DNA of 64,000 nucleotides from Cephalopachus bancanus (GCA_027257055.1 JAPVLO010000953.1:248001-312000), one strand, 5' to 3'. Positions 1-11,073 are shown, counted from the first letter of the stretch. Program-made: numbers and translations. Notes: generated by a model from the letters alone, not told the origin.

Positions 1-97
1 CAGCCAGGAGGTCCGAGGCAGGGCTCTGGCACAGCTGGATCTAGGCGCTCTGATGGCATCTCCCTGAGTCTGCCTCTGCTGTCCTATCTCTCCGCAG

Positions 98-274
98 GTT
101 CCCTACAGCCTGCGGCGGCTTACGGGGCTGGAAGCCCAGAACCTCTATGTGGGACCCCAGACCGTCACAGCTGCCCCCAGGCTCCCTGGCCTCTTTGGCA
201 GCGCCACCCTGACGCCCCACCCCACCAAGGGGGGCTACGCGGTCACCGACTTCCTCACCTACAACTGCCTCATG
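98..274 (+). CDS. DHX34: DHX34 coding exon (third from last)
   Basis: Acceptor CCGCAG precedes base 98 and donor GTGAGC follows base 274. It is 177 nt, phase 0 at both ends, and reads [10 protein letters not shown] at its start and TYNCLM at its end. Confidence 0.92.
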
Positions 275-1336
275 GTGAGCATGGACCCCGCGCCTAGCCT
301 CACCCTCCTACCCCATGGGGGGACTTCGGGAAGCAACCCTCGCCCGCCAGCCACATTCCAACTTAGTCCAGGGGCACGGTGTCCCCCGTGGGCCTGAGCC
401 CTGGGGACTCTGGGTGGCGGGGCAGCAGGGCAAGTCCTGACTACGGCCTGTTGCAGAGCGATGCGGACCTGTACAGCGACTGCCTGCGCACCTTCTGGAC
501 CTGCCCTCGCTGCGGCCTGCACGCGCCCCTCACACCTGTGGAGCGCATCAGCCATGAGAACACCTGTGCCCCAGATCCGCAGGATGCACCCCCAGGCAAG
601 GCGGGCCGGGGACCTCGCCACTCCCTCTGTCCACCCGCAGATGCTTCCTGTGTGTCTGGGCCCTCCCTTGACGCCCAGAGGACTGAGGGCTTCATCCCAC
701 TGTCCCTGGCTGGTGCCACGTGCAGGCATTGTCACCAAGATCCGGAGCCAGGGGCCTGAATGCTGCCTTCTGTCTGTGTCGCTCTTGGTTTCTGCCTATT
801 TCTCTGTGTGTCTCTGTGGCTGTGTCCTGTTCTGCCCTATAGCTGTCTCTGCCTTGGCCACGTCTACCCAGTTGTCACCCAAGGGACACCGCAGTATTTG
901 CTGGTATACCATATGCCACACACTGGAGTTCAGTGGGGAGGCAGCAGTGGGCCACACGCCCCACCCCAGGGCTCGCCCTGTCACCTCTTTCCCTCTCTGC
1001 ATCTCTCTTTGTGTTTCTCTCTCTCACTGGCAAGGACACAGAGTAAAGACAGCTGTGTGTATTAATCAAGGAAGACTTCTTGTAGGAGGCAAAACTGGAT
1101 TCCCCAATGGCTGGGAAAAAACTGAGCCCCATGGGTTCTGGGATTTGGTGGGTAACTGCATGCACTGGAGCAACCCCTCTCACCCCGTTTTCCCTCCCTC
1201 AGGGGCTGAGGAGGCCACTCCCGAGCCCCTCCAGAAGGCGTCTGCCCTGCAGAGGCCCTACCACTGCGAGGCCTGCCAGAAGGACTTTCTGTTCACGCCC
1301 ACGGAGGTGCTGCGGCACCGGAAGCTGCACGTGTGA
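98..1336 (+). CDS. DHX34: DHX34, C-terminal part (last three coding exons)
   Basis: DEAH-box RNA helicase DHX34, a factor in nonsense-mediated mRNA decay that binds UPF1 and, through its C-terminal domain, helps bring UPF1 to the SMG1 kinase (known for the family). Exons 98-274, 457-595 and 1203-1336 join in frame to 149 residues ending in TGA; the helicase core lies left of the window. Visible motifs are a Cys-x2-Cys-x13-His-x3-Cys cluster in the middle exon and a Cys-x2-Cys-x13-His-x3-His finger near the end, just before the final LHV. Recognition rests on the conserved stretches [16 protein letters not shown] and [13 protein letters not shown]. Junction phases are 0 and 1. The last intron has a GC rather than GT donor. 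The next gene, MEIS3, is convergent (opposite strand, 18.6 kb away). No break is seen. Confidence 0.95.
457..595 (+). CDS. DHX34: DHX34 coding exon (second from last)
   Basis: Acceptor TTGCAG precedes base 457. It is 139 nt and reads [19 protein letters not shown] at its start. It ends CCCCCAG, followed by GCAAGG, a GC-type donor. The one-base overhang joins GG of the last exon to give Gly, as the reading frame requires. Confidence 0.88.
1203..1336 (+). CDS. DHX34: DHX34 terminal coding exon
   Basis: Acceptor CCTCAG precedes base 1203. It has 134 coding nt including TGA at 1334-1336 and encodes the C2H2-like finger starting YHCEAC. The 3' UTR follows directly. Confidence 0.94.
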
Positions 1337-1490
1337 GCTGGGCTGGGAGCCCCGCCCACCTCCCACCAGGGCCAGGGAGCCTGCCCGCAAGCCACCTGTG
1401 CCTCAGCTGGGACCAGGGCCAGGACTCAACTGGAAGCTGCAGCCTGGGAGGAGTGTGGCTGGGTGAATAAAGCCTTGCACCCGATGCGGC
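1337..1490 (+). terminator. DHX34: DHX34 3' UTR and poly(A) signal
   Basis: A canonical AATAAA lies at 1466-1471, 130 bases after the stop, with a TG/CT-rich stretch after it (1490-1510). Cleavage is therefore expected near 1485-1490, a short 3' UTR of about 150 bases. Confidence 0.85.
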
Positions 1491-2540
1491 CTCTTCTGCC
1501 TGCTTCTGCCCCCATCCTTCCTCCGCAGGGTCTAGCTTGCTTCTCTCATGCTGTGCTGTGCCCCCAGGGGTCCTGTGGGTAAGTATGAGGGACTTCCCGG
1601 GTCTTTGCGCTCTCCTGGGTCTGTCCTGACTGCCTTTGCTCCCCTTGGACTAGGGACACCCCAGATTTGCTCCTCCCTTGGGTCACCGAGGTGGGTGGGG
1701 CCTGGGCGCTTAGGACCACTGGCTGCCCTGAGGCGCATCCCGCTCGCTGGCTCCCAGCCACACCTCCCCCAAGCCTACCCTGGTTCCCTCCCCCACTGCC
1801 ACTGGTGGCCCGGACGCCCCGCACTCAACCCTACTGGCCCACACGGGTGCCTGCAAGCAGGTGCGCCCAGGCTTCCCCCCAGGCCCCGCGGACAGCCGCC
1901 TCCTCGCCGCCCACACTCGCCGCCCACACTCGCCGCCCAAGGGGGGCCTTGGGTCTGCCCAGCCAGAGGCCACTCAGGCCTGTCCTCCCTTGGGAATCTG
2001 CGGCTCACGCATGGGTTCTGCCTGGCGCACCCTTCATTCATTCATTCCTCATCCACTTATTCATCCTCTGCCTCCCTGTCAATCAGGGTGCTGGCTTTCC
2101 TCTCTGGAGCTGGCCTTCCCCAAGGCTTGTCTGAGGGGCGCCTCCATCGGCTGGTCAGCCCTGGACCTCGGTGCCATCTTGGTCCTTCTCGGACAGGGGA
2201 TGTGCACCCTCTCAGTCCTGTGGACTTCACCTTGCAACAGACCCAGCAACTGACCCCGGCCCCACCTCTCCTTGGTTTTCCCTCCCACAGGCACCATTCC
2301 ACATCTGTGCGGGGACCAGCACAGGTCTTCCTCACTGGCATCCCGGCCTCTGTGCCCTGTCTCCTCTGTTTCCCTTACAGAAGCCACAGGAGTCCTGTCC
2401 AGCACAAGTCATAGCCTGCTTCCTGCTTAAGCCCCACCCCCCGGTTCCCCACTCACAGTGAGCTTTGGTCCCAGGTACACTGTGGACATCACATCCCACA
2501 TTTCTTTGGTCACCTGCCGGTAGGCTCACCTGGCTCCTGT
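1490..2540. other. Intergenic DNA, no gene seen
   Basis: Unique-looking, C-rich sequence downstream of DHX34. It holds three tandem copies of a 13-base unit (CCGCCCACACTCG type) near 1909-1940 and a CATT/TTCA tract at 2033-2062 that resembles an L2 tail in reverse. Open frames here lack recognisable protein features. Confidence 0.6.
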
Positions 2541-2725
2541 CTGCTCCTTGCACATGCCCAGTAGGTTCTTATGACACGATCCTTGCATACACTGTGCCCT
2601 CTACCTGGAATGCTCTTCTCTGCAATATCCACATGGCTGGCCCCCTCATTTTCTTTGGCCTCTGCTCAGATGTCAACTCTTCAAAGAGCACCCAGTCTTT
2701 GGAGGGGGTACTCATTAACTGGGTG
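2540..2725 (+). repeat. L2 3'-end fragment
   Basis: The order of phrases matches the 3' end of LINE L2: CCTTGCACATGCCC, then CTCTACCTGGAATGCTCTTC, then CTCAGATGTCAACTC. Strongly diverged. Confidence 0.6.
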
Positions 2726-2784
2726 GCTGAGTGTGAGTAGGTACAAATTGAAAGGCTAGTTAGGTGGGAGAACAGACATAACCT

Positions 2785-2950
2785 GAGCTTGACGCAGAAC
2801 TTCCATGTCCCAGCTGTGTGTCCTTAGGCAAGTGTTGCCTCTCTGCATCTCAGTTTCCTCATCTGTGAAATGAGATCATGACCCTACCTCTTAGGGTCAA
2901 TACAAGGACCGAGCCTAGTCAGTTCTCTGTGTGTAGCTGTTGTTACTAGT
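2785..2950 (+). repeat. MIR element
   Basis: The MIR core phrase CTCAGTTTCCTCATCTGTGA is preceded by GTGTGTCCTTAGGCAAGTG and followed by CTTAGGGTCAATACAAGG. Confidence 0.75.
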
Positions 2951-2968
2951 TTTTAAAATTAAATTTTT

Positions 2969-3270
2969 GGCCAAGTACAGTAGGTCACACCTGTAATCCC
3001 AGCATTTGGGAGGCCAAGGCAGGAGGATCATTTGAGCCCAGGAGCTTGAGATCAGCCTGGGCAACATAGCAAGGCTTTATGTCTACAAAAAAATTTAAAA
3101 AACTAGCCAGGCATGGTGGCCCCTACCTGTAGTCCAAGCTACTTGGGAGGCTTGCCTGAGGCAGGAGGATTGCCTGAGCCCAGAAGATTGAGGCTGCAGT
3201 GGCCATGATGGTGCCCACTGCACTCCAGCCTGAATGACAGAGTGAGGCCCCAACTTAAAAAAAAAAAAAG
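2969..3270 (+). repeat. Alu, J-type
   Basis: Full dimer with J-type diagnostics (GAGATCAGCCTGGGCAACAT) and a 13-A tail. Confidence 0.85.
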
Positions 3271-3299
3271 TATATTTTTATACTTATGGGAGAGTGAGG

Positions 3300-3531
3300 A
3301 ATTAAAAGTTTTCATGAACAGAAGATAGAAAAATGGTGGAGAAAATAAAATTCTGTCATTTTGAAAACAATAAAACCATCAGGAGAAAAAGATGTGATAT
3401 AAGAATGAGATGGGGACAACACGAAAAGGATAGAGGAACATCACAACAACTTGATGCTGATAAATTAAACAGTTCAGCTGAGATGGAAAAGTTTTCTTGG
3501 AAGAATCTACCAAAACTCAAGAAGAAATAGA
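3300..3531 (+). mobile_element. L1 ORF2 fragment
   Basis: The frame at 3333-3530 ends NLPKLKKK, which resembles the L1 ORF2 segment just before the reverse-transcriptase core. It is cut off by the Alu that follows and is a dead fragment. Confidence 0.55.
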
Positions 3532-3823
3532 TGGCTGGGCTTGATGGCTCAGCCTGCAATCCCAGCACTTTGGGAGGCTGAGGTGAGTGGATTGCCTGCA
3601 TCTGTGGGTTCAAGACCAGCCCCGGCAACTTGACGAGACCTCATCTCTACAATGAATCAAAAAATTAGCTGGGTGTGGTGGCACATGCCTGTAGTTCTGG
3701 CTACTTGGGAGGCTGAGGCAGGATTGCTGGAGCCCAGCAAGTCAACACTGGAGTGGCTGTGAGCGTGCTGCTGCACTCCAGCCTGGGTGATGGAGTGAGA
3801 CTCCCAACTTGAAAAAAAAAAGA
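3532..3823 (+). repeat. Alu, derived subfamily
   Basis: Shows GGCTCAGCCTG, GTGAGTGGATTGCCTG and CTACAATGAATCA, the marks of the window's derived Alu type, with some decay. Confidence 0.85.
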
Positions 3824-3851
3824 TAAATTGAACAACTCTATTAAAGAAGTT

Positions 3852-3885
3852 TAGGCTGGGTGCAGTAGCTCATCCCTATAATAAC
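3852..3885 (+). repeat. Alu 5' fragment
   Basis: Only the first 34 bases of an Alu remain, ending in an ATAATAACA stretch. Confidence 0.5.
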
Positions 3886-4201
3886 AGAATTGCTCAAGAC
3901 TTACTAAAAGCCAGAAGAGAGTGGAGTCCCATTTTTAATGTTCCCAAAGATAAGCAAGTCCAGCAAAGAATGTCCTATCCTGTCAAGCTAAGTTTCATCA
4001 GTGCTGAAGAATTAAAATCCTTCCCAGACATCCAGTCCTTGAGAGAATGTGCTGCCTTCCAGACCATCTCCAGGAGATGCTTAAGAAGGTGTTGAACACA
4101 GAAACAAAGTCATGTCCATCACAGAAGTACGGGCAAGAACAGAGTTAAAAGAGCATACAGAGCACTCACAAAAATGAAAATACATATATAAAAAAGTAAA
4201 A
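3886..4201 (+). mobile_element. L1 ORF1 C-terminal fragment
   Basis: One frame reads an ORF1-like C terminus (KARREWSP, then YPVKLSFISAEELKSFPD) with later substitutions and frame damage. The sequence then runs into the inter-ORF spacer, which an Alu interrupts. Confidence 0.7.
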
Positions 4202-4513
4202 AGGCTGGGCTCAGTGGCTCAGCCTGTAATCTCACGCTTTGGGAGGCCAAGGTGAATGAATTGCCTGAGCCCACAGATTCAAGACATGCCTGGGCAACTT
4301 GGCGAGACCTCATCTCTACAATAAATCCAAAAAAAAATTAGCCGGGTGTGGTAGTGCACACCTGTGTTCCAGCTACTTGGTAGGCTGAGGAGGAAGGATT
4401 GTTGGAGCCCAGCAGATTGAGGCTGCAGTGACTGGGAGCGTGCCACTGCACTCCAGTCTGGGCGACAGAGTGAGACTCTAACTCAAAAATAAAAAAATAA
4501 AAATAAAGTAAAA
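4202..4513 (+). repeat. Alu, derived subfamily
   Basis: GGCTCAGCCTG head and GGAGCCCAGCAG in the right arm, with an A-rich tail of the AAAATAAAAAAATAAAAATA type. It sits between L1 ORF1 and ORF2 remnants. Confidence 0.85.
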
Positions 4514-4905
4514 AGGAAGCAAAGCAACCCCCAGGAGCCCTATGATAAACTCATTTCAATAATTAATTTGAATGTGAATGAACTGAATGTGCCACTGAAG
4601 AGGTATAGCATGGCAAACTGGATAAAAAAGCATGATCTGACACTCTGCTGCATCCAGGAAACTCATCTCACTGCAAAGGACACCCACTGGTTCAAAGTAA
4701 GAGGCTGGAAAATGACATTTCAGGCAAATGGGAAACAGAAAAGAGCAGAAGGAACTATTCTGATACCAGGCAAAGCGGACTTCCTCAAAAATCAGAAAGG
4801 ACACAGGAAGACACTACATAATGATAAAAGGTTCAATCCACAAGAACAACATGATTATCTCATTAGATGCAACAAAAAAAGAAAAAGCAACAAAATTTAG
4901 CATCC
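4514..4905 (+). mobile_element. L1 ORF2 endonuclease fragment
   Basis: The frame starting at 4568 matches the start of L1 ORF2: NVNELNVPLKR, then ANWIKKHDLTLCCIQETHL, with the catalytic-type QET triplet kept. It stops at 4900. The product is far too short to act as an endonuclease. Confidence 0.8.
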
Positions 4906-5715
4906 CTTCTTGAGAAAAATCCTCAAGCACCTAGAAGGAACATTCCTCAAAACAGCAAGAGCCATCTCTGATAAACCCAGGGCCAACATTTTGCTCATGG
5001 GCAGAAGCTGGAAGCATTCCACCGAAGAATGGGAACAAGACAAGGATGCCCACTCTCACCCCTCCTGTTCAACTCCTGGAAGTCCTAGTCAGAGAAATCA
5101 GGCAAGAGAAATCAGGGATATCCAAATAGGAAAAGAGGAAGTTAAGCTATCCCTCTTTGGGGACTATATGATTCTATACCCAGAAAACCCCAGGGAGTCT
5201 GTCAAAAGCCTACTCACGCGGATAAATTACTGGTAAAGTTTCAGGTTACAAAATCAATGTGCAAAAGATAGCTGCATTTCTACACACCAGCAAAATGCTG
5301 GCAAATAAAAAACACAATCCCATTCATAATAGCCACAAAAAAATGAACCACATTGGCATCCACCTAACCAGAGAAGTGAAAGAACTTTATAATGAAAACT
5401 ACAAAATGCTGCTCAAAGAAATCAAGGATGACACAAACAAATGGAAAAACATCCCATGTTCATGGATTGGAAGAATTAATATGATCAAGACATTCATCCT
5501 ACCCAAGGCAGTCTACAGATTCAATCCAATACCCACCAAATTACCAACATCTTTTCTCAGAGACAGAAATTCATATGGAAACAGAAAAGAGCCCAAATTG
5601 CCAGAACAATCCTCACCAAAAGGAACAAAGTGGGAGGTATCACACTTCCAGACTTTTAACTTTATTTCAAGGCCACAGTAACCAAGACGACATGGTACTG
5701 GTACAAGAATAGGCA
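4906..5715 (+). mobile_element. L1 ORF2 reverse-transcriptase and C-terminal fragment
   Basis: Frames at 4910-5236 and 5259-5681 are RT-like (the segment before FGDYMILY, where the family has a DD pair) and post-RT (LYNENYKMLLKEIKDDTNKW). The interval between endonuclease and RT is missing, and a frameshift lies near 5236-5259. Same orientation as the fragment before it. Confidence 0.8.
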
Positions 5716-5717
5716 CA

Positions 5718-6018
5718 TAGCCAGGCTCAGTGGCTCAGCCTGTAATCCTGCGCCTTTGGGAGGCTGAGGTGAGTGGATTGCCTGAGCCCGCGGGTTCGAG
5801 ACTTGCCTGGGCAACTTGGCGAGACCTCATCTCCACAATAAAGCAAAAAAATTAGCCGGGTGTGGTAGCACATGCCTGTAGTTCCAGCTACTTGGAAGGC
5901 TGAGGCGGAAGGATTGCCGGAGCCCAGCAGGTCGAGGCTGCGGTGGCCGGGAGCGGCCACTGCACTCCAGTCTGGGTGACAGAGTGAGACTCAAAAAAAC
6001 TAAAAAAAAAAAAAAAAC
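5718..6018 (+). repeat. Alu, derived subfamily (good representative)
   Basis: Carries nearly all marks: GGCTCAGCCTG head, GCCCGCGGGTTCGAGAC box B region, ACAATAAAGCA linker, GGAGCCCAGCAGGTCGAGG, and the GTGGCC-GGGAGC-GGCCAC inverted repeat. Confidence 0.9.
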
Positions 6019-6416
6019 CAAAAAAAAACTACAATGGGAGACCACCTAACTATGGTAAGAATGGCCATCATTAAGTCAAAAAACAACAGGTGCTGGTGTG
6101 GCTGTGGAGAAAAGGGAATGCTTCTACACTACTGGTAGGAGTGCAAGCTAGTTCTCCTTCTACGGAAAGCAGTGTGGCGATTTCCAAAAGAACTAAAAAT
6201 TGACCTTCCATACGATCCAGCAATGGCTCTCCTGGGAGTATACCTGGAGGAACTTAAGCCGTTCTACCAAAAAGACGCCTGCACATGCATGATTATTGCC
6301 ATACTATTCACAATAGCAAAAACATGGAACCAACCACGCTGCCCATCAAAAGTGGATAAGGAAAATGAGGTACATATACACGATGGAGTATTACAGTCAT
6401 AAAGAAGAGCAAAATT
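6019..6416 (+). mobile_element. L1 3' end (end of ORF2 / 3' UTR)
   Basis: Typical L1 phrases: TACGATCCAGCAATGGCTCT, CATACTATTCACAATAGC and ATACACGATGGAGTATTACAG. An Alu interrupts it at 6417. Confidence 0.8.
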
Positions 6417-6720
6417 GGCTGGGCTTGGTGGCTCAGCCTGTCGTCCCAGCACTTTGGGAGGCTGAGGCAAGTGGATTGCCTGAGCCCGCAGGTTTGAGAC
6501 CAGCCTGGGCAACATGGTGAGACCTTGCCTCTACAATAAATCAAAATAATTAGCTGGCTGTGATAGTGCACACCTGTAGATCTGGCTACCTGGAAGACTG
6601 AGGCGGAAGGATCACCAGGGCCCAGCAGGTCAACGCTGGGGTGGCTGTGAACGTGCCACTGCACTCCAGCCTAGGTGATGGAGTGAGACTCCGATTCAAA
6701 AAAAAAACAAAAAAAACAAA
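6417..6720 (+). repeat. Alu, derived subfamily
   Basis: GGCTCAGCCTG head and CAATAAATCAAAATAATTAGC linker; diverged right arm. Inserted into the L1 3' end. Confidence 0.85.
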
Positions 6721-7205
6721 ATCATGGCCTTTGCAGCAACTGAATACTGCATGTCCTCACTCCTAAGTGGGCCCTGATCACTGGTCACATTATCACAAGG
6801 GTGGGATCTGCCGTTGCTGGGCACTGCTAGGGGAGGAAAGGTGGGAGAAGGGTGAGGGGCACGAGACAACGCAAAGGGTACCGGTCCACTCCCAGGGGGA
6901 GTGAGGGCCAATTAGAAGCCCAGACTTCACCTGCAGGCAGCCTACAGATGTAATAAATCCTCACTGGGACCATATTGCAAAAATAATAATAGCCACCACA
7001 AGTTGTCCAGAACATACCTGCACAGCTGTGGGCCTAAGAGCAAGAGTTTCAGGAGGTGAGACTCCCAGAGGTGGAATCTGGACTTCCTATCCTCAATGCC
7101 TAGAACAGTCATGCCTGGAACATAGTAGGTGCTCAATAAATAATGCTGAACATTTTGAACAGGATGCAGGAGTGCCAGTCATCATCAAAAGACACTTAAA
7201 AGAGG
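6721..7205 (+). mobile_element. L1 3' UTR remainder, then unassigned DNA
   Basis: 6721-6910 continues the L1 3' region (CATGTCCTCACTCCTAAGTG). From about 6911 the sequence is less clear; TGCCTGGAACATAGTAGGTG and CTCAATAAATAATG (7105-7145) look like a MIR/L2 tail. Confidence 0.6.
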
Positions 7206-7498
7206 GGCCAGGCGTGGTGACTCAGCCTATAATCCCAGGACTTTGGGAGGCTGAGGCGAGAGGATTACCTAACCCCGTGTTCAAGACCAGCCTGGACAAC
7301 TTGGTGAGACCTCGTCTCTACAATAAATCATAAAAAAACTAGCTGGGCGTGGTAGTGCGCGTCTGTAGTTCCAGCCACTTGGAAGGCTGAGGCAGAAGGA
7401 TCCCCTGAGCCCAGTAGGTCAAGGCTGCAGTGGCCGTGAGCATGCCACTGCACTCCAGGCTGGGCGACAGAGTGAGACTCCGACTCAAAAAAAAAAAA
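7206..7498 (+). repeat. Alu, derived subfamily
   Basis: GACTCAGCCTATAATCCC head, CAACTTGGTGAGACCTCG and ACAATAAATCA linker, 12-A tail. Confidence 0.85.
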
Positions 7499-8021
7499 TT
7501 GTTTGTCTTCCTTGACTTCCTATTGATTTGAAAGAGTTCTTCATTCTTCATACATTCTGGATATATATGTATGTCAAACATGCATATTGTGACTATTTTC
7601 TCCAATTCTGTACTTACCTTTTCATTTCATTACCTTAACAGTGTCTTCTGCAAAGCATATGTTTTTTATTTCAATGAAGTTCAATCTATCATTTTAATTT
7701 TATTGGTCCTTTTTGTGTGCTAGCTAACAAGTCTATGCCTGCCCACAAGGTCAAGAAGCTTTTCCCCTGTCTTCTTCTAGTTTTACAGTTTTAGGTTTTT
7801 CCGTGAGGCCCAAGGTGAATTTCCAGGTGGGTGTTGTGTCCATCGTGAGTTAAGGCTCATGGTTCATTCTTCTGCATATGGATGTCCAGTTGTTCCAGCA
7901 CCGCTTGTCGCAAAGGCTATCCTTTTCCCATTGAATTCATTTGGCACCTTTACTAAAAATAATGGACAACGTGGGTCTATTTTAGCTCCATCCCATTGAT
8001 GTACTTGTTTTGTTTTGTTGT
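7499..8021 (-). mobile_element. Old L1 ORF2-to-3' fragment, antisense
   Basis: On the + strand it reads the reverse of old L1, for example GTTCATTCTTCTGCATATGG, ATGTCCAGTTGTTCCAGCAC and CCATTGAATTCATTTGGCAC. It is broken by Alus and resumes at 8598-8768 and 8894-9090. Confidence 0.75.
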
Positions 8022-9090
<1,069 letters not shown>

Positions 9091-9244
9091 CTCTCAGCAA
9101 TCTTCCACAGTCTTCACACAGATCTTACACACCAGAGTGCAAGCCCCCAAGCCACAGTTAGCCGGCTCCTTGGGCCCTCACTGCTGAATCCCAGAGAACC
9201 CCAAGGGCTGGGAGCAGGCAGGGAGAACATCATGGTCCTCATTT

Positions 9245-9400
9245 TATATGTTTCCTCACCTGCGAAATGAGGATAATAACAGTTCCCCCCTCACACAGTG
9301 GCTGAGAGTTGATGCATTAGTCCACGTGCTTAGAGCAGGCTTAGCATCCAGCAGGTGCTCAGCAAACATCAGCTGCCATGATCACTCTTGCAGTAGGAAA
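9245..9400 (+). repeat. MIR element
   Basis: CACCTGCGAAATGAGGATAA followed by CAGCAGGTGCTCAGCAAACA is the MIR 3' half. Confidence 0.7.
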
Positions 9401-9431
9401 GGTACCGAGATCAGCTTGTCAGACAGTCCGG

Positions 9432-9467
9432 TGACGTCACCCTCTGATGTCTCTTGTGACATCAGAG
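9432..9467. promoter_or_regulatory. Consensus CRE beside a 10-bp inverted repeat
   Basis: TGACGTCA at 9432-9439 is a full cAMP-response element. Directly after it, CTCTGATGTC (9442-9451) and GACATCAGAG (9458-9467) form a perfect inverted repeat around a 6-base loop. Function is inferred only from motif identity. Confidence 0.45.
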
Positions 9468-9759
9468 AGATGGGGCAGGTCCCAAAGTGGGGGTCCTTTT
9501 AGACTTTCCTTCTCGCTCGCCTGCTGCATCCGTCAGCCCCTGAACCCGTCCCCCAGCTCATGGTTTGCAGACCCCCACCCCACGGCTGCAACGATAACTC
9601 CGTCTGCTGCCGGCCACTCGGTACACCCTGGGTTGTCCCCAGGCTTTAATGTCCTTGTACTCAAGGCCTTGGGCACGCACGGAGGACGCACCCTCCGCCC
9701 CACTTCTCCGCCCTCCCTCACCCATGCTCCTGCTCAGCGCCTTCCTCAGCCCTGCCCTC

Positions 9760-9980
9760 CACTCCTCCCTTGGCTCCACCCTCGGCCCCGCCCTCGGCCC
9801 CGCCCCTCAGGTCCTCTTCGGCCCCGCCCCTCGGCCCCGCTCCCAGCTCCTCTCTGGGCCCAGCCCTTCAGCCTCTTCCTCAGCCCCGCCCCTCCACCCT
9901 CGGCCCCGCCCTCGGCCCCGCCCGGCCCCGCCCGCCCGCCCCTCCCGCAGCCCCGCCCTGCCCCGCCCCTTGGCCTCCTC
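9760..9980 (+). repeat. GGCCCCGCCC-rich minisatellite (GC boxes)
   Basis: At least a dozen GGCCCCGCCC-type units in about 220 bases, spaced irregularly. Each contains an SP1-type GC box. It forms the core of a GC-rich stretch from about 9,640 to 10,240 with no associated exon. Confidence 0.7.
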
Positions 9981-10209
9981 CTGTAACTGAAGCTCGTCCT
10001 CTCCTGGCTCTGGCCGGAAGTCCCAGGTCCGGGTGTGCCCCTCGGGAACCCGCCGGGAGTCCTTCCCCGCCTCTTCCCAGCTTCCGGGTGCTGCTGGCAG
10101 TGCGGGGCGTTCCTTGGCTTGTGGTGCATCACCCCATCTTGTCTCCACACGCCCTCCCCCGGGCGTCTCTGCGCCGAGTCCCCCTCTGTGGGACCCACGT
10201 CTGGCTGGG

Positions 10210-10375
10210 GGGCCCATCCCACGACCTCGCCGGAACCTGACCATCTGCAGAGACCCTGTTGCCAGATAAGGGCGCATGCTCAGGAACTGGGAAAAGGACT
10301 TCAGCACGCCTTTGGGGGACATAATTCAACCCGGAGCACTCCCCCTAATCCACCTGATCTGTCCCTTGTCTGCTC
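10210..10375 (+). repeat. Ancient mammalian repeat, 3' end
   Basis: GGGGGACATAATTCAACCC and the preceding CAGATAAGGGCGCATG resemble the end of the same old repeat seen at 39,320-39,760. The family name is not certain. Confidence 0.45.
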
Positions 10376-10422
10376 AGTTCTTCCAGCACAATGGAGTATT
10401 ATTCAGCCACAGAAAGAAGTGG

Positions 10423-10516
10423 CAGCTGGGTGCGGTGGCTCCGGCCTGTAATCCCAGCACGTTGGGAGGCCGAGGCGGGAGGATGGCTTGAGGCCAGGAG
10501 TTCAAGACGGGCCTGG
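10423..10516 (+). repeat. Alu left-arm fragment
   Basis: Starts GCAGCTGGGTGCGGTGGCTC and stops after the box B region; no right arm. Confidence 0.7.
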
Positions 10517-10781
10517 AACTGAAACTGGAAAGACTTGAGGCTGAGCGACAGAAGCCAGTCCCAAAGGATCACGTATGGTAAGAGTCCATTTGTATAAAAT
10601 ACCCACAATGGGTAAATCCATGGAGACAACGTGGATTGGTGGCTGCCAGGGGCTAGGGGTTGGGGGTCACTGTGAGGGGGTGCAGGGTTTCTTTTGGGGG
10701 TGTGAAAATGTTCTAGAATTGATCGTGGTGATGGATGCACAATTCTATGAATCTACTAACAGTCATTGAACTGTATGTAAA

Positions 10782-11073
10782 CTTTTTTTTTGAGTCAGAG
10801 TCTCACGCTGTCCCCCATGCTGGAGGGTAAGCGCACGCTCCCGGCCACTGCAGCCTCGACCTGCTGGGCTCAGGCGATCCTTACACCGCAGCCTTCCAAG
10901 TAGCCGGAACTACAGGCACGCGCCACCACGCACGGCTAATTTATTTTATTTATTGTAGAGACGAGGTCTCGCCAAGTTGCCCAGGCTGGTCTCGAACTCC
11001 TGGACTCAGGCAATCCTCCCGTCTCGGCCTCCCAAAGTGCTGGGATGACAGGCGTGAGCCACCGTGCCGGCTG
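10782..11073 (-). repeat. Alu, derived subfamily
   Basis: Reverse copy with CGACCTGCTGGGCTCAGGCG and TTTATTGTAGAGACGAGGTC; the head reads GGCGTGAGCCACCGTGCCGG. Confidence 0.85.
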
